From CAKZYD01 sp039814715 (GTDB lineage: Bacteria > Pseudomonadota > Alphaproteobacteria > Sphingomonadales > CAKZYD01), in NCBI GenBank assembly GCA_039814715.1, contig JBCCAR010000015.1, forward strand, positions 16,379-80,378: a DNA stretch of 64,000 nt, written 5' to 3'. Shown one piece after another: positions 1 to 8,255 of this stretch. Within the stretch, counting starts at the first letter, position 1. Each line of letters starts with the position of its first letter. The notes under the pieces were generated by a model. That model did not search any database and was not told where the DNA came from. It saw nothing but the letters and a program-made list of their open reading frames with translations. The position numbers were made by a program, and so were the translations under genes.

Positions 1-320
1 AGCCTATTCGAGAGCTCCTGTTGCAACGTTTCATGGGCGAGAAGTTCGGGCGCGATTCTATCTGGGAAACGCACTTGGCCACGGAACTGTGGCGCACCAA
101 AGTGCCAGTGCATGCCGTCCTGGATGAAGTCAAGTTGCCCCTAAAAGAAGTGATGGACTTTCAAGTCGGCCAAACGCTGATGCTTAATGCCACGGACAAT
201 CAGCCAATCGCGCTGCGCTGCGGCGAGTGTCCCGTCGGAACGGGGCGCATGGGCCGGGCAGGAAAGCACATTGCGGTACGCTTAGAGAAATCCTTCACGT
301 CAACCGACTTAGGAGAATAG
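1..320 (+). CDS. fliM: Flagellar motor switch protein FliM, C-terminal part
   Basis: The frame is already open at the left edge (first full codon at position 3), so only about 105 C-terminal residues are present. They match the end of FliM: the segment before the SpoA domain contains GEKFGRDSIWE, then comes the SpoA/C-ring domain with VPVHAVLDEVKLPL and the DFQVGQTL turn. FliM sits in the cytoplasmic C ring and binds phosphorylated CheY to set rotation direction. It leads directly into DUF6468, motE and cheZ, which supports a motor/switch operon read rightward. Family assignment is firm; the N-terminal CheY-binding part lies outside the window. Confidence 0.9.
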   Translation, partial: PIRELLLQRFMGEKFGRDSIWETHLATELWRTKVPVHAVLDEVKLPLKEVMDFQVGQTLMLNATDNQPIALRCGECPVGTGRMGRAGKHIAVRLEKSFTSTDLGE

Positions 321-324
321 CGCC

Positions 325-756
325 ATGGACGTAACCTCCATTTTCTCTTTGAGTGTGATTGCCGATCTTGGCTTAGCTGGGCTTTTAGTTGCCGTTATCG
401 TGTTGGCGCTGCGCCTGGATAACCGGCTGAAAGCTGTACGCGATAACTCCGGCGAACTGAAAAGTCTGATTAAAGGGCTGAATGATGCAACCGAGCGCGC
501 CCACCAAGCGGTCGCGCAAATGAGCGCGGCAGGGCGAGAGCATAAAGCCACCTTAGGCGGCAGCATCGCGAAGGCCCGCGAGCTGAGCGATGAACTAACC
601 TTGATTACGCAATCAGCTGATAGTCTTGCGTCCCGTTTGTCTGGCGCACCCAGTGCGCCGCCGCCAGCCGATCTAGAGGCTTCAGGCGACCCCAAAACGG
701 CAAGCCCGCGTGAAGAGCGCGAAGACTTGCGTCAACTCCTAGCAGGAATTCGCTAA
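325..756 (+). CDS. DUF6468 flagellar-cluster membrane protein
   Basis: A 143-residue protein with one N-terminal membrane segment (about residues 8-28, VIADLGLAGLLVAVIVLALR). It is followed by a long helical, coiled-coil-prone stretch and a charged, Pro/Ala-rich tail ending in REDLRQLLAGIR. This arrangement and its position between fliM and motE match the DUF6468 proteins of alphaproteobacterial flagellar loci, whose biochemical role is not established. It starts 4 bases after the fliM stop, and its stop overlaps the motE start by one base, so the genes are probably co-translated. A motor-associated role is inferred from position only. Confidence 0.75.
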   Translation: MDVTSIFSLSVIADLGLAGLLVAVIVLALRLDNRLKAVRDNSGELKSLIKGLNDATERAHQAVAQMSAAGREHKATLGGSIAKARELSDELTLITQSADSLASRLSGAPSAPPPADLEASGDPKTASPREEREDLRQLLAGIR

Positions 757-1478
757 TGACCCATTCGATGAACCAATCGCCGCAAGCGAAGGTGAAAGTA
801 CAGACTTTGAGCGCAATGCGCAGGCCGCTGGTGGCCGTATCCGCCGTTGCCGCCATCGTGCTCATTTTGAAAATGAACGATGCGGTCACACAGATAAGCG
901 CCAATTTCGTGAGTCCGGCATACGCTGCTGATGAAAAGGAAGTTGCGACGAAAGAAGAGGCTGGCGAGCCAAAGGACGAAGCCCAAGTGGCTGCGGACGA
1001 TGATGGTGTTCTCATTGAGGCGCCACGCACAGACATTGATCTTGATCCTGCGATGATGAGCCAATCGGAACTGTCGTTGCTGCGCGACCTGGGCAAACGC
1101 CGAGGTGACCTTGATGCCCGCGAACGCGACTTAGAAATGCGAACACGCTTGCTCGAAGCAGCTGAAAAGCGGGTTGAAGGCAAAATCGCTGAGCTTAAAA
1201 CGCTTGAAGCGAAAGTCGAAAAGCTGCTGGTCAAACATGACAATCAAGAAAACAAGAAGCTCGCGAGCGTCGTGAAAGTCTATGAGAAAATGAAGCCCGC
1301 TGATGCGGCGCGCATCCTAGAAGGCTTGAGCATGGACATCCAACTGGATGTCGCAACGCGTATGTCAGAATTGCGCATGGCGCCGATACTTTCAAAGATG
1401 TCTGGAAAAGGCGCTCAAAAGCTTACAACGCAGCTCGCAACGAAGCAGGTTTTAGATCTTGGCCGGAATGTCAACTAA
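756..1478 (+). CDS. motE: MotE-like flagellar protein (MgtE intracellular-N domain)
   Basis: A 240-residue protein with an N-terminal membrane anchor (about residues 22-42) and an acidic linker. A strong coiled coil follows (about 105-165, RRGDLDARERDLEMRTRLLE and onward), then a C-terminal MgtE_N/FliG-like helical domain beginning near VKVYEKMKPADAARILE. This is the alphaproteobacterial MotE architecture. In rhizobia MotE is a periplasmic chaperone for MotC; the shared domain is otherwise seen in Mg transporters. The start is the ATG at 756, overlapping the upstream TAA, with AGGA ten bases before it. The family call is good, but whether it serves a MotC here is unknown, since no motC is visible. 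Confidence 0.8.
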   Translation: MTHSMNQSPQAKVKVQTLSAMRRPLVAVSAVAAIVLILKMNDAVTQISANFVSPAYAADEKEVATKEEAGEPKDEAQVAADDDGVLIEAPRTDIDLDPAMMSQSELSLLRDLGKRRGDLDARERDLEMRTRLLEAAEKRVEGKIAELKTLEAKVEKLLVKHDNQENKKLASVVKVYEKMKPADAARILEGLSMDIQLDVATRMSELRMAPILSKMSGKGAQKLTTQLATKQVLDLGRNVN

Positions 1479-1557
1479 ACGTTCAGCCTTTTGGCGGCAT
1501 ACTGCAGCCAGTTACTATCTGACCTGTATTGAAATGAATTGGTGAAGGAGACTAGGA

Positions 1558-2223
1558 ATGTCAGACGCCGCTGCCACCCGCCAGGCAAGTGATGCTATTG
1601 CTGCTGAAATCAAATCAGCTGCTGCTATCCAGGGACAATCCGTCTCCGTGAATGATCTTAGCGGCGCTATTGAGGCGCTCATGACGCAGTTTCAAGGCGA
1701 TGCGGAGCAATTGACAGGCCGCGTTGCTGATGAAGTGAACGAGCTCATCAGCTTTATTGATTCTGCGAAAGCAGATATTGCAAGCATGCAGCCAGCGACC
1801 CTGGCCAAGCGCGACTTACCAACAGCGGCCGATGAGCTAGATGCGATCGTCGCTCATACGGAAGAAGCGTCCAACGAAATTATGGATGCAGCTGATGAAC
1901 TAGCATCCATTGCAGATGATTGCGAAGGCGCGCTGGCGGAGCGTGTTCAAAATGTTGCAACAAAGATTTATGAGGCCTCTAGCTTCCAAGACATCACCGG
2001 ACAGCGCATTACTAAAGTTGTGAAAGTCATCAAGTTTATCGAAGACAAATTACAGGGTCTTGCAGAAGCGATTGGTGACCTGGCTGGTGAAGATGGAGTG
2101 ATCGTGAAAAAAGACGCCACCATTGACGACGAAGGCGACGACGCGCTGCTGAATGGGCCTCAGCTCGAAGGCGAAGGCAACTCCCAAGATGATATCGACG
2201 CTCTCTTAGCGAGCTTCGACTAA
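1558..2223 (+). CDS. cheZ: CheZ-type chemotaxis phosphatase
   Basis: A 221-residue, almost wholly helical protein carrying the CheZ signature SSFQDITGQRITKVVKVI (about residues 142-159), whose Gln is the catalytic residue that dephosphorylates CheY-P. The acidic tail ends in DDIDALLASFD, resembling the CheY-binding peptide found at the FliM N-terminus and CheZ C-terminus. It is translated from an ATG with GGAG nine bases upstream. It follows motE after an 80-base gap with no clear terminator and precedes two membrane proteins. It probably resets the motor switch by draining CheY-P. Confidence 0.85.
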   Translation: MSDAAATRQASDAIAAEIKSAAAIQGQSVSVNDLSGAIEALMTQFQGDAEQLTGRVADEVNELISFIDSAKADIASMQPATLAKRDLPTAADELDAIVAHTEEASNEIMDAADELASIADDCEGALAERVQNVATKIYEASSFQDITGQRITKVVKVIKFIEDKLQGLAEAIGDLAGEDGVIVKKDATIDDEGDDALLNGPQLEGEGNSQDDIDALLASFD

Positions 2224-2230
2224 CCCGCGC

Positions 2231-2797
2231 ATGAAACGGGGGCGCTCAGAGCAGCTTGACACTCTTGGTCAAGAGCAACTGCCGTTTGTCAGCGTCTTCC
2301 TCGTTTTGCTTTGTATGTTAGGGGCGCTGAACAGTTTCTCAGGCCCATCACCAGTGCAGTTTGAGGCGGTCCGCAAGTCTGTGCATAGCACGTTCGTGGG
2401 CAGGGAAGTGGCCGACGCCTTGGTAAAGCAAGAGCACAGCGCGCAAACGAAGCTCGCTCTCCAAACACTTTGCAAAGATTATTCCGGTAAGTGCATCGCT
2501 ATTGAAAGCCCGGTTGCAATCGGTACCTTGGTTCAAGTGCAAAGCATTGCTTTTGATGCCTCAGCTGAAGGCTTGTCTGCACAGGCTGATCGTTTTCTGC
2601 GCGCTATTTCAGATGTTGCGGCCCGGGGCCAAAGCACGCTCACCCTCGCTTTGGGCGCTGACGCTGATTTAGGCAGTGTGCGTCTGCTGATTTTGGCCGA
2701 TTTGCTAGAACGTTATAGCGGTGGGCACATCGCGCTGGTCAAACTGCCAGATCTCGTGACGGCGCAGGTCGGCCTTCTGGTGATGCCGGAGGCCTAA
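2231..2797 (+). CDS. Membrane-anchored protein, possible motor or stator accessory
   Basis: A 188-residue protein with a short basic N-terminus, one membrane helix (about residues 18-34, FVSVFLVLLCMLGALNS) and a periplasmic-side domain with no motif I recognise. The C-terminal region (TLALGADADLGSVRLLILADLL) could be a remnant OmpA/MotB-like fold, but peptidoglycan-binding residues are not evident. It lies 8 bases after cheZ and 2 bases before a MotB-plug protein, so the two are probably made together. A stator-related or motor-embedded role is inferred from this pairing. Confidence 0.5.
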   Translation: MKRGRSEQLDTLGQEQLPFVSVFLVLLCMLGALNSFSGPSPVQFEAVRKSVHSTFVGREVADALVKQEHSAQTKLALQTLCKDYSGKCIAIESPVAIGTLVQVQSIAFDASAEGLSAQADRFLRAISDVAARGQSTLTLALGADADLGSVRLLILADLLERYSGGHIALVKLPDLVTAQVGLLVMPEA

Positions 2798-2799
2798 CC

Positions 2800-3417
2800 A
2801 TGACGACAACGCAGCGCAAAAAAGACCCTTTCACAGCCGATAGCTGGTTGATGACGTTTGGCGATCTGCTTGGTATATTGCTAGCGCTATTTGTACTGAT
2901 ATATGCGGTCACTGACCGCCAGTCAGAAAATTTTAACCGGGCAGTCATCTCGCTTGCGACTGGGCTTCGAGATGCGGCAGGCCGGGGCAACGATGCTGTA
3001 TTCGCAACGCTGCAAGCCCCGTTTGGCTATCAGACCGCACTTTTAGAGCGCAATCTAGAAGCAACGCCGCAGTGGTCGCTTCAAGCTGACCTTCCAAGGC
3101 GCGTTACCTTGACATTGGAACACTGGGCGCTTGAAGAGACGCTTGGGGATGGATTGTGGCTGGAAGGTCTCGAGCGCTTTGAAAAGCCGGTTTGGATGCG
3201 CATTGCCGTTCCACGAAAAGAAGATATTCCATCTGCGACAAGGTCCGTTACGGCTTTGGAAAAAATGCGCCGCTCTCTAGGCCTGTCCCAGCCTTGGGGC
3301 ATAGAAATTACTCAAGATGGCCGCCTGCGCGAGACTGTCGTCACAATTCATGTTGGCTTAGATGGCGAGACGCCTGGATATAAGGCTTATGCACCGCCTT
3401 TACGGGATAAGTCATGA
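2800..3417 (+). CDS. MotB N-terminal/plug-like membrane protein without OmpA domain
   Basis: A 205-residue protein. Residues about 12-40 (DSWLMTFGDLLGILLALFVL) match the single helix of MotB/PomB-type stator proteins, including the Asp (D22 in FGDLL) at the proton-binding position. The rest (about 41-205) is periplasmic and lacks the OmpA-type peptidoglycan-binding signature, so this is not a complete MotB. No MotA-like four-helix partner is visible nearby. It overlaps the following TPR gene by 4 bases. It could be a divergent stator subunit, or an accessory protein that uses a MotB-like helix. Confidence 0.55.
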   Translation: MTTTQRKKDPFTADSWLMTFGDLLGILLALFVLIYAVTDRQSENFNRAVISLATGLRDAAGRGNDAVFATLQAPFGYQTALLERNLEATPQWSLQADLPRRVTLTLEHWALEETLGDGLWLEGLERFEKPVWMRIAVPRKEDIPSATRSVTALEKMRRSLGLSQPWGIEITQDGRLRETVVTIHVGLDGETPGYKAYAPPLRDKS

Positions 3418-6335
3418 AGCACCTGGCAGCGTTTAGACTTGCAGCGATCCTACTCGCGTCATCCGCTCCGGCTGTGCTGGCGCAGGTCAGTTCCGTTCGA
3501 ACCGGTATTCACCCGACCTATGCCCGCATTGTTTTAGATACCCAAAGCCCTGCCAAAGCGGAAATAGTCACCGTCGGCGACAATGTCGTTGTGACTTTAG
3601 ATCAATCCTCCGCGGAGGGACTGGCTTTGCCAGAGCTCAATGATGATCTGCGCGCGTATATTGATGAATGGTCCCTAAAAGCCGATGAGACTGAAACGCG
3701 CTTGATGATGCGTCTCATTCAAGACGGCCAAACGCGGATGGTGCGGACTGACAGTCTGGTCTACATTGATGTGACTAAGCAAGACAAAGGTGCCGCCGCC
3801 CCTAAGGGTATTTCTGCGATTGCTGACGCGGCGAAGGCCATGAACGCGGCAGACATACAGCAAGCGCAAGAGCGTATTCGTAAAGCGCAGGAAGCCAAAC
3901 AGCAGGCCGCTGCTTTGGAACAAGAGCGCATTGAAGTCGCGGCAGCAAAAGCCTCGACGGACGACGATGTCGGCCGTAGCCGCCTTAAGACAATCGATGT
4001 TCTTGTTCAGAACCGGCCCTTTGAAACGCGGCTGACGTTTCACTGGGATGTATCTGTTCCAGCCGCCGTCTTTAAGCGCGCTGGTGCGCTCTGGATTGTG
4101 TTTGAGACTGCCGTTGATGTGGCGCATCCTGATATGGCGTTTTCTGCCAGCAACCGGGTCCGCGGGGCCAGGCAGGTGGACCATCCTTTTGGCACAGTGC
4201 TGCGGTATGATTTAGCGCCTGATCAGTCCGTCATCGCGCAACGGGAAAATACCCGTTGGGAAATCGAGATCAAAGAAACCATGGCCCGCCCGCGCGACCC
4301 GATCGTAATGACCCGGCAGATGGACCCAAGTGATGGATATCGTGCCTTTTTCGCGCTTGGAGATGCCGGGAGCCGCTTTGTAATCGCTGACCCGGTTGTG
4401 GGCGACACCATGATCGTCGTGCCCAGCAGTTTGGATGGTAAAGGCGTTGCTTCAAGCATTAAGGGCCCAGAATTTCATGTTCTTCCTACGGCGCAGGGCC
4501 TGGCTTTCGCTGAATTGGGCGACGGCATTGACGTGCGCCGCTTTCGCAACGGCGCAGCTGTTTTTGGATCGCAAGGGCTTTCTTTGTCGCAAACAGGCGG
4601 CGAATTATCGGCGGCCAATGGCGCGAGAGCTGTCCGCCTGATCGACTTAGCCGGCTGGGCAGGCGATGCGGCTGTCCCAGAGATGAAGCGCAAACACGCG
4701 CTGCTCAATGCAATTTCGATGGCGCCTGAGGTGAATTTAAACGCACGCCGGTCGGCTTATGCGCGGTTCCTGATCGGCCGAAGCATGTCTGTGGACGCGC
4801 TTGGCGTTATGCAGGTCATGCTCAACGATGATCCAACGCTAATCAAAAACCCGACGTTTCTGGCGATGCGCGGGGTTGGGCGTTTAATGGCGCGCCGGTT
4901 TGAAGGGGCGTATACGGACTTAATGGCTTCTGCGCTCGATAGTGAACCCGACGCTTATTTGTGGCGCGCTGTTGCTGCTGAAGCAACCAGCAGAAATTCA
5001 GAAGCCTTGACGTATTTCGAACGCGGCGCGGATGTGCTCTCGCTTTATAGCCCGGAAGATCAAGCGCGCTTTCAGCTCGCCGTGGTGCGTGCTGCAAAAG
5101 CACTGAAGCGGGACGACGTTGCCGATGTTGAGCTACGCCGCTTAGAAGCGCTGGAGGCGCCAACGCCGTATAAAGAATGGGGCCAACTTGAACGTGGTCT
5201 AACCCTCCTCAAAGCGGGCGAGGTAGAAGAGGCAAAGCGCATTTTGGGCGTTCTTGCCATAACGGCGCCGCGCGAAGTTGAAGCGCGCGCGCGCTACCAG
5301 CTCGCCATGACGGCCTTGAAGGAGGAAGAGGCGAGTGTCGCTGAGACAATCGAGCGGCTTGAGAAGTTACGCTTTGCCTGGCGCGGGGATGCATTTGAGC
5401 TTGATTTGCTGGAAACCATCGCTGATCTGTCTTGGCAGGAAGAAAAGTATCGCGATGCGCTCAATAGCCTGCGCCAAGCGGTAACATATTTTCCAATTAA
5501 CGATCGCACGCGCGCAATTACGCGCACGATGGAAGCTCGTTTTGAGGAATTATTCTTAGGCGGTATCGCTGATGGTCTTGATCCGGTGACCGCGCTCGCG
5601 CTCTATTATGATTTTAAAGAACTCACGCCGCTTGGCTTCAGCGGCGATGCGATGGTGCGCCGATTGGCGGACCGTCTTGTGAATGTGGAACTCTTTAGCA
5701 GGGCCGCGCAGCTATTAGAACATCAGGTGACGTATCGCCTCGAAGGTATTGCGCAGGCCGCGGTGGCAGAGCGCCTTGCCATGGTGCATTTGCTCAATGA
5801 CGCGCCCGCTGACGCACTGCGGGTTTTGCGAGCCACGCGCGCCAGTAATATTCCCAAAGATCTGCGCGCCAGCCGCTTCCGGGTTGAAGCGCGGGCACTC
5901 ATAGACACCAAACGCTACCAAGAAGCGATTGTCGCGCTTGAAGCCGATAAAACAAAACAAGCTGATATGCTACGCGCAGATGCGGCATGGGGCGCAAAGG
6001 ATTGGGGGCTTGTGCGCGAGACGTCCAAGCAACTGCTTGCCGCAAGTAGGGCGGTGCCAGCCAATGATGACGAGCGCCGCCATATCCTGCGCTGGGCGAT
6101 TGCGGCAACCCTTGGCAATGCACCAGATGATTTGGCGCAAATTCGCGCGCGCTTTGGGGATGCCATGCGTGCAGGGCTATATTCAGAAGCGTTTGAAGCG
6201 ATTGCTGGCAGCATCAATGGTGGAGGGGATATGCCGCGCTTTGCAGGCAATTTGGCAGATGTTGCAACACTCGAGGCGTTTATGGATTCGTACCGTGCAG
6301 CATTTCGTAGCGATGCCGCGCCGTCCGGGCGCTAA
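3414..6335 (+). CDS. Large exported TPR protein of the flagellar cluster
   Basis: A 973-residue protein with a clear signal peptide (residues 1-23, cleavage after SSAPAVLAQ). Two beta-rich N-terminal modules follow (about 25-120 and 190-290), reminiscent of AMIN-type domains, joined by an Ala/Gln/Lys-rich helical linker. From about residue 430 to the end it is all-helical with TPR-like repeats (e.g. AYLWRAVAAEATSRNSEA, EEKYRDALNSLRQAVTYFP). Translation is coupled to the MotB-like gene (ATGA overlap). It is therefore probably a periplasmic scaffold for the motor. Its stop codon overlaps the convergent fliP stop. Confidence 0.6.
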   Translation: MKHLAAFRLAAILLASSAPAVLAQVSSVRTGIHPTYARIVLDTQSPAKAEIVTVGDNVVVTLDQSSAEGLALPELNDDLRAYIDEWSLKADETETRLMMRLIQDGQTRMVRTDSLVYIDVTKQDKGAAAPKGISAIADAAKAMNAADIQQAQERIRKAQEAKQQAAALEQERIEVAAAKASTDDDVGRSRLKTIDVLVQNRPFETRLTFHWDVSVPAAVFKRAGALWIVFETAVDVAHPDMAFSASNRVRGARQVDHPFGTVLRYDLAPDQSVIAQRENTRWEIEIKETMARPRDPIVMTRQMDPSDGYRAFFALGDAGSRFVIADPVVGDTMIVVPSSLDGKGVASSIKGPEFHVLPTAQGLAFAELGDGIDVRRFRNGAAVFGSQGLSLSQTGGELSAANGARAVRLIDLAGWAGDAAVPEMKRKHALLNAISMAPEVNLNARRSAYARFLIGRSMSVDALGVMQVMLNDDPTLIKNPTFLAMRGVGRLMARRFEGAYTDLMASALDSEPDAYLWRAVAAEATSRNSEALTYFERGADVLSLYSPEDQARFQLAVVRAAKALKRDDVADVELRRLEALEAPTPYKEWGQLERGLTLLKAGEVEEAKRILGVLAITAPREVEARARYQLAMTALKEEEASVAETIERLEKLRFAWRGDAFELDLLETIADLSWQEEKYRDALNSLRQAVTYFPINDRTRAITRTMEARFEELFLGGIADGLDPVTALALYYDFKELTPLGFSGDAMVRRLADRLVNVELFSRAAQLLEHQVTYRLEGIAQAAVAERLAMVHLLNDAPADALRVLRATRASNIPKDLRASRFRVEARALIDTKRYQEAIVALEADKTKQADMLRADAAWGAKDWGLVRETSKQLLAASRAVPANDDERRHILRWAIAATLGNAPDDLAQIRARFGDAMRAGLYSEAFEAIAGSINGGGDMPRFAGNLADVATLEAFMDSYRAAFRSDAAPSGR

Positions 6336-7066
6336 CTTACAAAGCTCTTCACCAAAGAGCCGGCAACAAGCGACCATCCATCCACTAATACAAAAAAGAT
6401 AAGCTTAAACGGCAGCGCGATCATGATCGGCGGCAGCATCATCATGCCCATCGACATGAGAACGGATGACACCACAAGATCGATCACGATAAACGGTATG
6501 AACAGCAGGAAGCCGATTTCAAAGGCACGGCGAAGCTCGCTGATCATAAACGAGGGGATGAGAACTTGGAGGCTAATATCGTTGCGCGTTGCGGGCGCTG
6601 GCTCGGCCGATAGGTTGACGAACAATTCCAGGTCATCCTCGCGGACATGGCGCAGCATGAAGCCTTTGAAAGGCTGCGCCATCAAGTCAAACGCTTCGCC
6701 TGGCTCGACCTGCTCTTCGAGGAGCGGCTGCAAGCCTTGATCATAAGCCTCTTCAAAAACCGGCGCCATAACGAATCCCGTCAGAAAGAGGGCAAGCGAG
6801 ATCATTACAATGTTCGGCGGGGCTTGCTGCGTGCCAAGCGCCGAGCGCAGCAACGACAAGACGACCACCATGCGGGTGAAGGAGGTAACGGTGATTAAAA
6901 TGCTGGGCGCGAGGGACAGAACCGTGAGCAGCAAGACCAGCTGGACAACGCGGCCAGTGAGGGTGCCTTCTTCGCCCAGGTCGAGCGACAGCGCCTGCGC
7001 GTTGGCGGCGTCTATGCCCGTCAACATCGTTAGCATAATTCCAATAGGAAGCAGCCAGCGCATCAT
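6332..7066 (-). CDS. fliP: Flagellar export gate protein FliP
   Basis: At 244 residues from the tandem ATG at 7066, this is the usual FliP length. It has a cleavable signal (to about residue 23), a first membrane helix pair with the conserved SFTRMVVVLSLLRSALG, a periplasmic loop, then FIPFIVIDLVVSSVLMSMGM and the terminal membrane helices. FliP forms the FliP5-FliQ4-FliR1 export gate of the flagellar type III system. The ATG overlaps the fliO stop, indicating coupled translation. A longer reading frame to 7291 exists but only covers fliO in another frame. It is unusual only in being on the strand opposite to fliQ and fliR. Confidence 0.95.
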   Translation of the reverse strand: MMRWLLPIGIMLTMLTGIDAANAQALSLDLGEEGTLTGRVVQLVLLLTVLSLAPSILITVTSFTRMVVVLSLLRSALGTQQAPPNIVMISLALFLTGFVMAPVFEEAYDQGLQPLLEEQVEPGEAFDLMAQPFKGFMLRHVREDDLELFVNLSAEPAPATRNDISLQVLIPSFMISELRRAFEIGFLLFIPFIVIDLVVSSVLMSMGMMMLPPIMIALPFKLIFFVLVDGWSLVAGSLVKSFVS

Positions 7067-7350
7067 TGGTGTGCATCCTTTGGCTCTACGGCATTTCGGC
7101 TTTCCACAACAACGTCGCCAGTCGCGCTGAGGAGCAGCAGATGTTCGCGCGCCCCATCGCCGACACGTACCAACGTTTTGCGGTGCGGTAGGTCTAGCCG
7201 TTCTAAGACAGCGAGCGATTTGTCCCCTGGCGTTCGGGATGCACCAAAAAAGCCGCTGCCGTAGCGCCTTAACAGCCAAACACCGCCCCAAATCAAAGCC
7301 AGGACCAGACCAAGTGCAGCTATGGCACGAAGGTAAATAATGATATCCAT
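7063..7350 (-). CDS. fliO: Flagellar biosynthesis protein FliO
   Basis: A 95-residue protein with one N-terminal membrane helix (about 8-27), then the FliO core RYGSGFF, LAVLERLDLPHRKTLVRVGDG and LLLLSATGDVVVE. FliO assists FliP assembly in the inner membrane. Here it is the short form typical of alphaproteobacteria. It sits directly upstream of fliP with a 4-base overlap and 3 bases after the FlhB-like gene, forming a three-gene minus-strand operon. Confidence 0.85.
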   Translation of the reverse strand: MDIIIYLRAIAALGLVLALIWGGVWLLRRYGSGFFGASRTPGDKSLAVLERLDLPHRKTLVRVGDGAREHLLLLSATGDVVVESRNAVEPKDAHQ

Positions 7351-7353
7351 GAT

Positions 7354-7644
7354 TTAAGGGGCTGATCCTTCGACCAAACTGGCGGCATAGACCCGCGCAA
7401 GTATCTCAGAAATGATGCTCAGGGCCTGCGCTGGGATAGGGCTGCCTTCCTCTAGTGTGCTGAGGATTTCCATAAGTGCTGGGTCTTGGCGCACTTTCAC
7501 ATCCTGCTCGAAAGCAAGCGCCAACATCAGCTCAGCAAGCGGCCCATCAGCTTTCGCAGTTAGGCGGGCGTTTTCCGCGCTTGTGCCTTCTATGGCCGCT
7601 GCACGCGTCAAAGGGAGTGAGGAGTTCTGTTTCGGTCCCAACAA
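7354..7644 (-). CDS. Stand-alone FlhB C-terminal-domain-like protein (FhlB type)
   Basis: A 96-residue soluble protein. The part from about residue 30 (GPLAELMLALAFEQDVKVRQDP, then IPAQALSIISEILARVYAAS) follows the pattern of the C-terminal half of FlhB after its autocleavage site. In full FlhB that region reads as a 'VLVAKG.. LAAKIREIAGEHEIPILENP..' type sequence, and the same pattern occurs in flhB at 10.1 kb. It lacks the membrane part and the NPTH cleavage motif, as in the FhlB/FlhX family. That family can substitute for the processed C-terminal switch domain in substrate-specificity control. It is the first gene of the fliO-fliP operon. Confidence 0.65.
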   Translation of the reverse strand: MLGPKQNSSLPLTRAAAIEGTSAENARLTAKADGPLAELMLALAFEQDVKVRQDPALMEILSTLEEGSPIPAQALSIISEILARVYAASLVEGSAP

Positions 7645-7696
7645 TCAAAGGCCTTCTGCCGTTTGGTATCGTTAAGCAAGATTAACGAACGGGACT

Positions 7697-7711
7697 TTAA
7701 AACATGGTTAA
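7697..7711. promoter_or_regulatory. Candidate CtrA-binding site between divergent flagellar operons
   Basis: The sequence TTAA-AACATGG-TTAA is an exact TTAA-N7-TTAA, the classical CtrA recognition pattern. It lies in the 177-base gap between the minus-strand fhlB-fliO-fliP operon and the plus-strand flgB operon. Four more TTAA tetramers are at 7672, 7682, 7732 and 7767. CtrA activates early flagellar genes in many alphaproteobacteria, and its kinase CckA is encoded at 11.2 kb. Binding is inferred from sequence only. Confidence 0.55.
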
Positions 7712-7821
7712 CGCTGGGTTTCGCCAGATCATTAAAACTTGAATCAATCTTTTTCTTTACGCGATCTTAACGCGCTGCGCCGACCATGCCCCTCAATTGG
7801 ACACCACCAGTGGGCCTTGCA

Positions 7822-8244
7822 ATGGACGTCACAAACTTGCCAATTCTGGATGCCGTGAAGCAGCGTATGCGCTGGCTGACAGCGCGCCAGGGCGTGATTG
7901 CTGAGAATATGGCAAATGCGGATACGCCTGGATATCGGCCGAAGCGGCTGGAAGAACAATCCTTTAAAGATTTGCTGTCCCACTCTACTGCAATCAGCGG
8001 CGGTGGCCCCTCCATGCGCAAAACAAGCGGCGTACACATGGGCGTTGGCGGCACAGACGGTGCGCGCACGCCGCGCGACTATAAGGCCCGTGAAGTGGCC
8101 GATGAACGGCCGAATGGAAATGGTGTCACGCTTGAAGATGAACTCGTTTCCATGGCTGAAACGCAGATTGAATATCAAACCATGCTCAATGTGTATCGCA
8201 AACATCATCAGATTTTGCGCACGGCCCTTGGCAAGCAAAGATAA
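7822..8244 (+). CDS. flgB: Flagellar proximal rod protein FlgB
   Basis: 140 residues from the ATG at 7822; an in-frame ATG at 7786 would add 12 residues but has no ribosome site and departs from the family start. The N-terminal rod signature is present: ARQGVIAENMANADTPGY (about 21-38). A flexible middle follows, and a C-terminal helix with MAETQIEYQTMLNVYRK. FlgB is the most membrane-proximal rod subunit and is exported by the flagellar type III apparatus. It heads the operon flgB-flgC-fliE-fliQ-fliR-flhB, with a candidate CtrA site about 110 bases upstream. Confidence 0.9.
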   Translation: MDVTNLPILDAVKQRMRWLTARQGVIAENMANADTPGYRPKRLEEQSFKDLLSHSTAISGGGPSMRKTSGVHMGVGGTDGARTPRDYKAREVADERPNGNGVTLEDELVSMAETQIEYQTMLNVYRKHHQILRTALGKQR

Positions 8245-8255
8245 GGTAGCACGCT

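Noticed and set aside
7067..7291. 75-residue upstream extension of fliP
   Set aside because: It only overlaps fliO in another frame. FliP of normal length with signal peptide starts at 7066.
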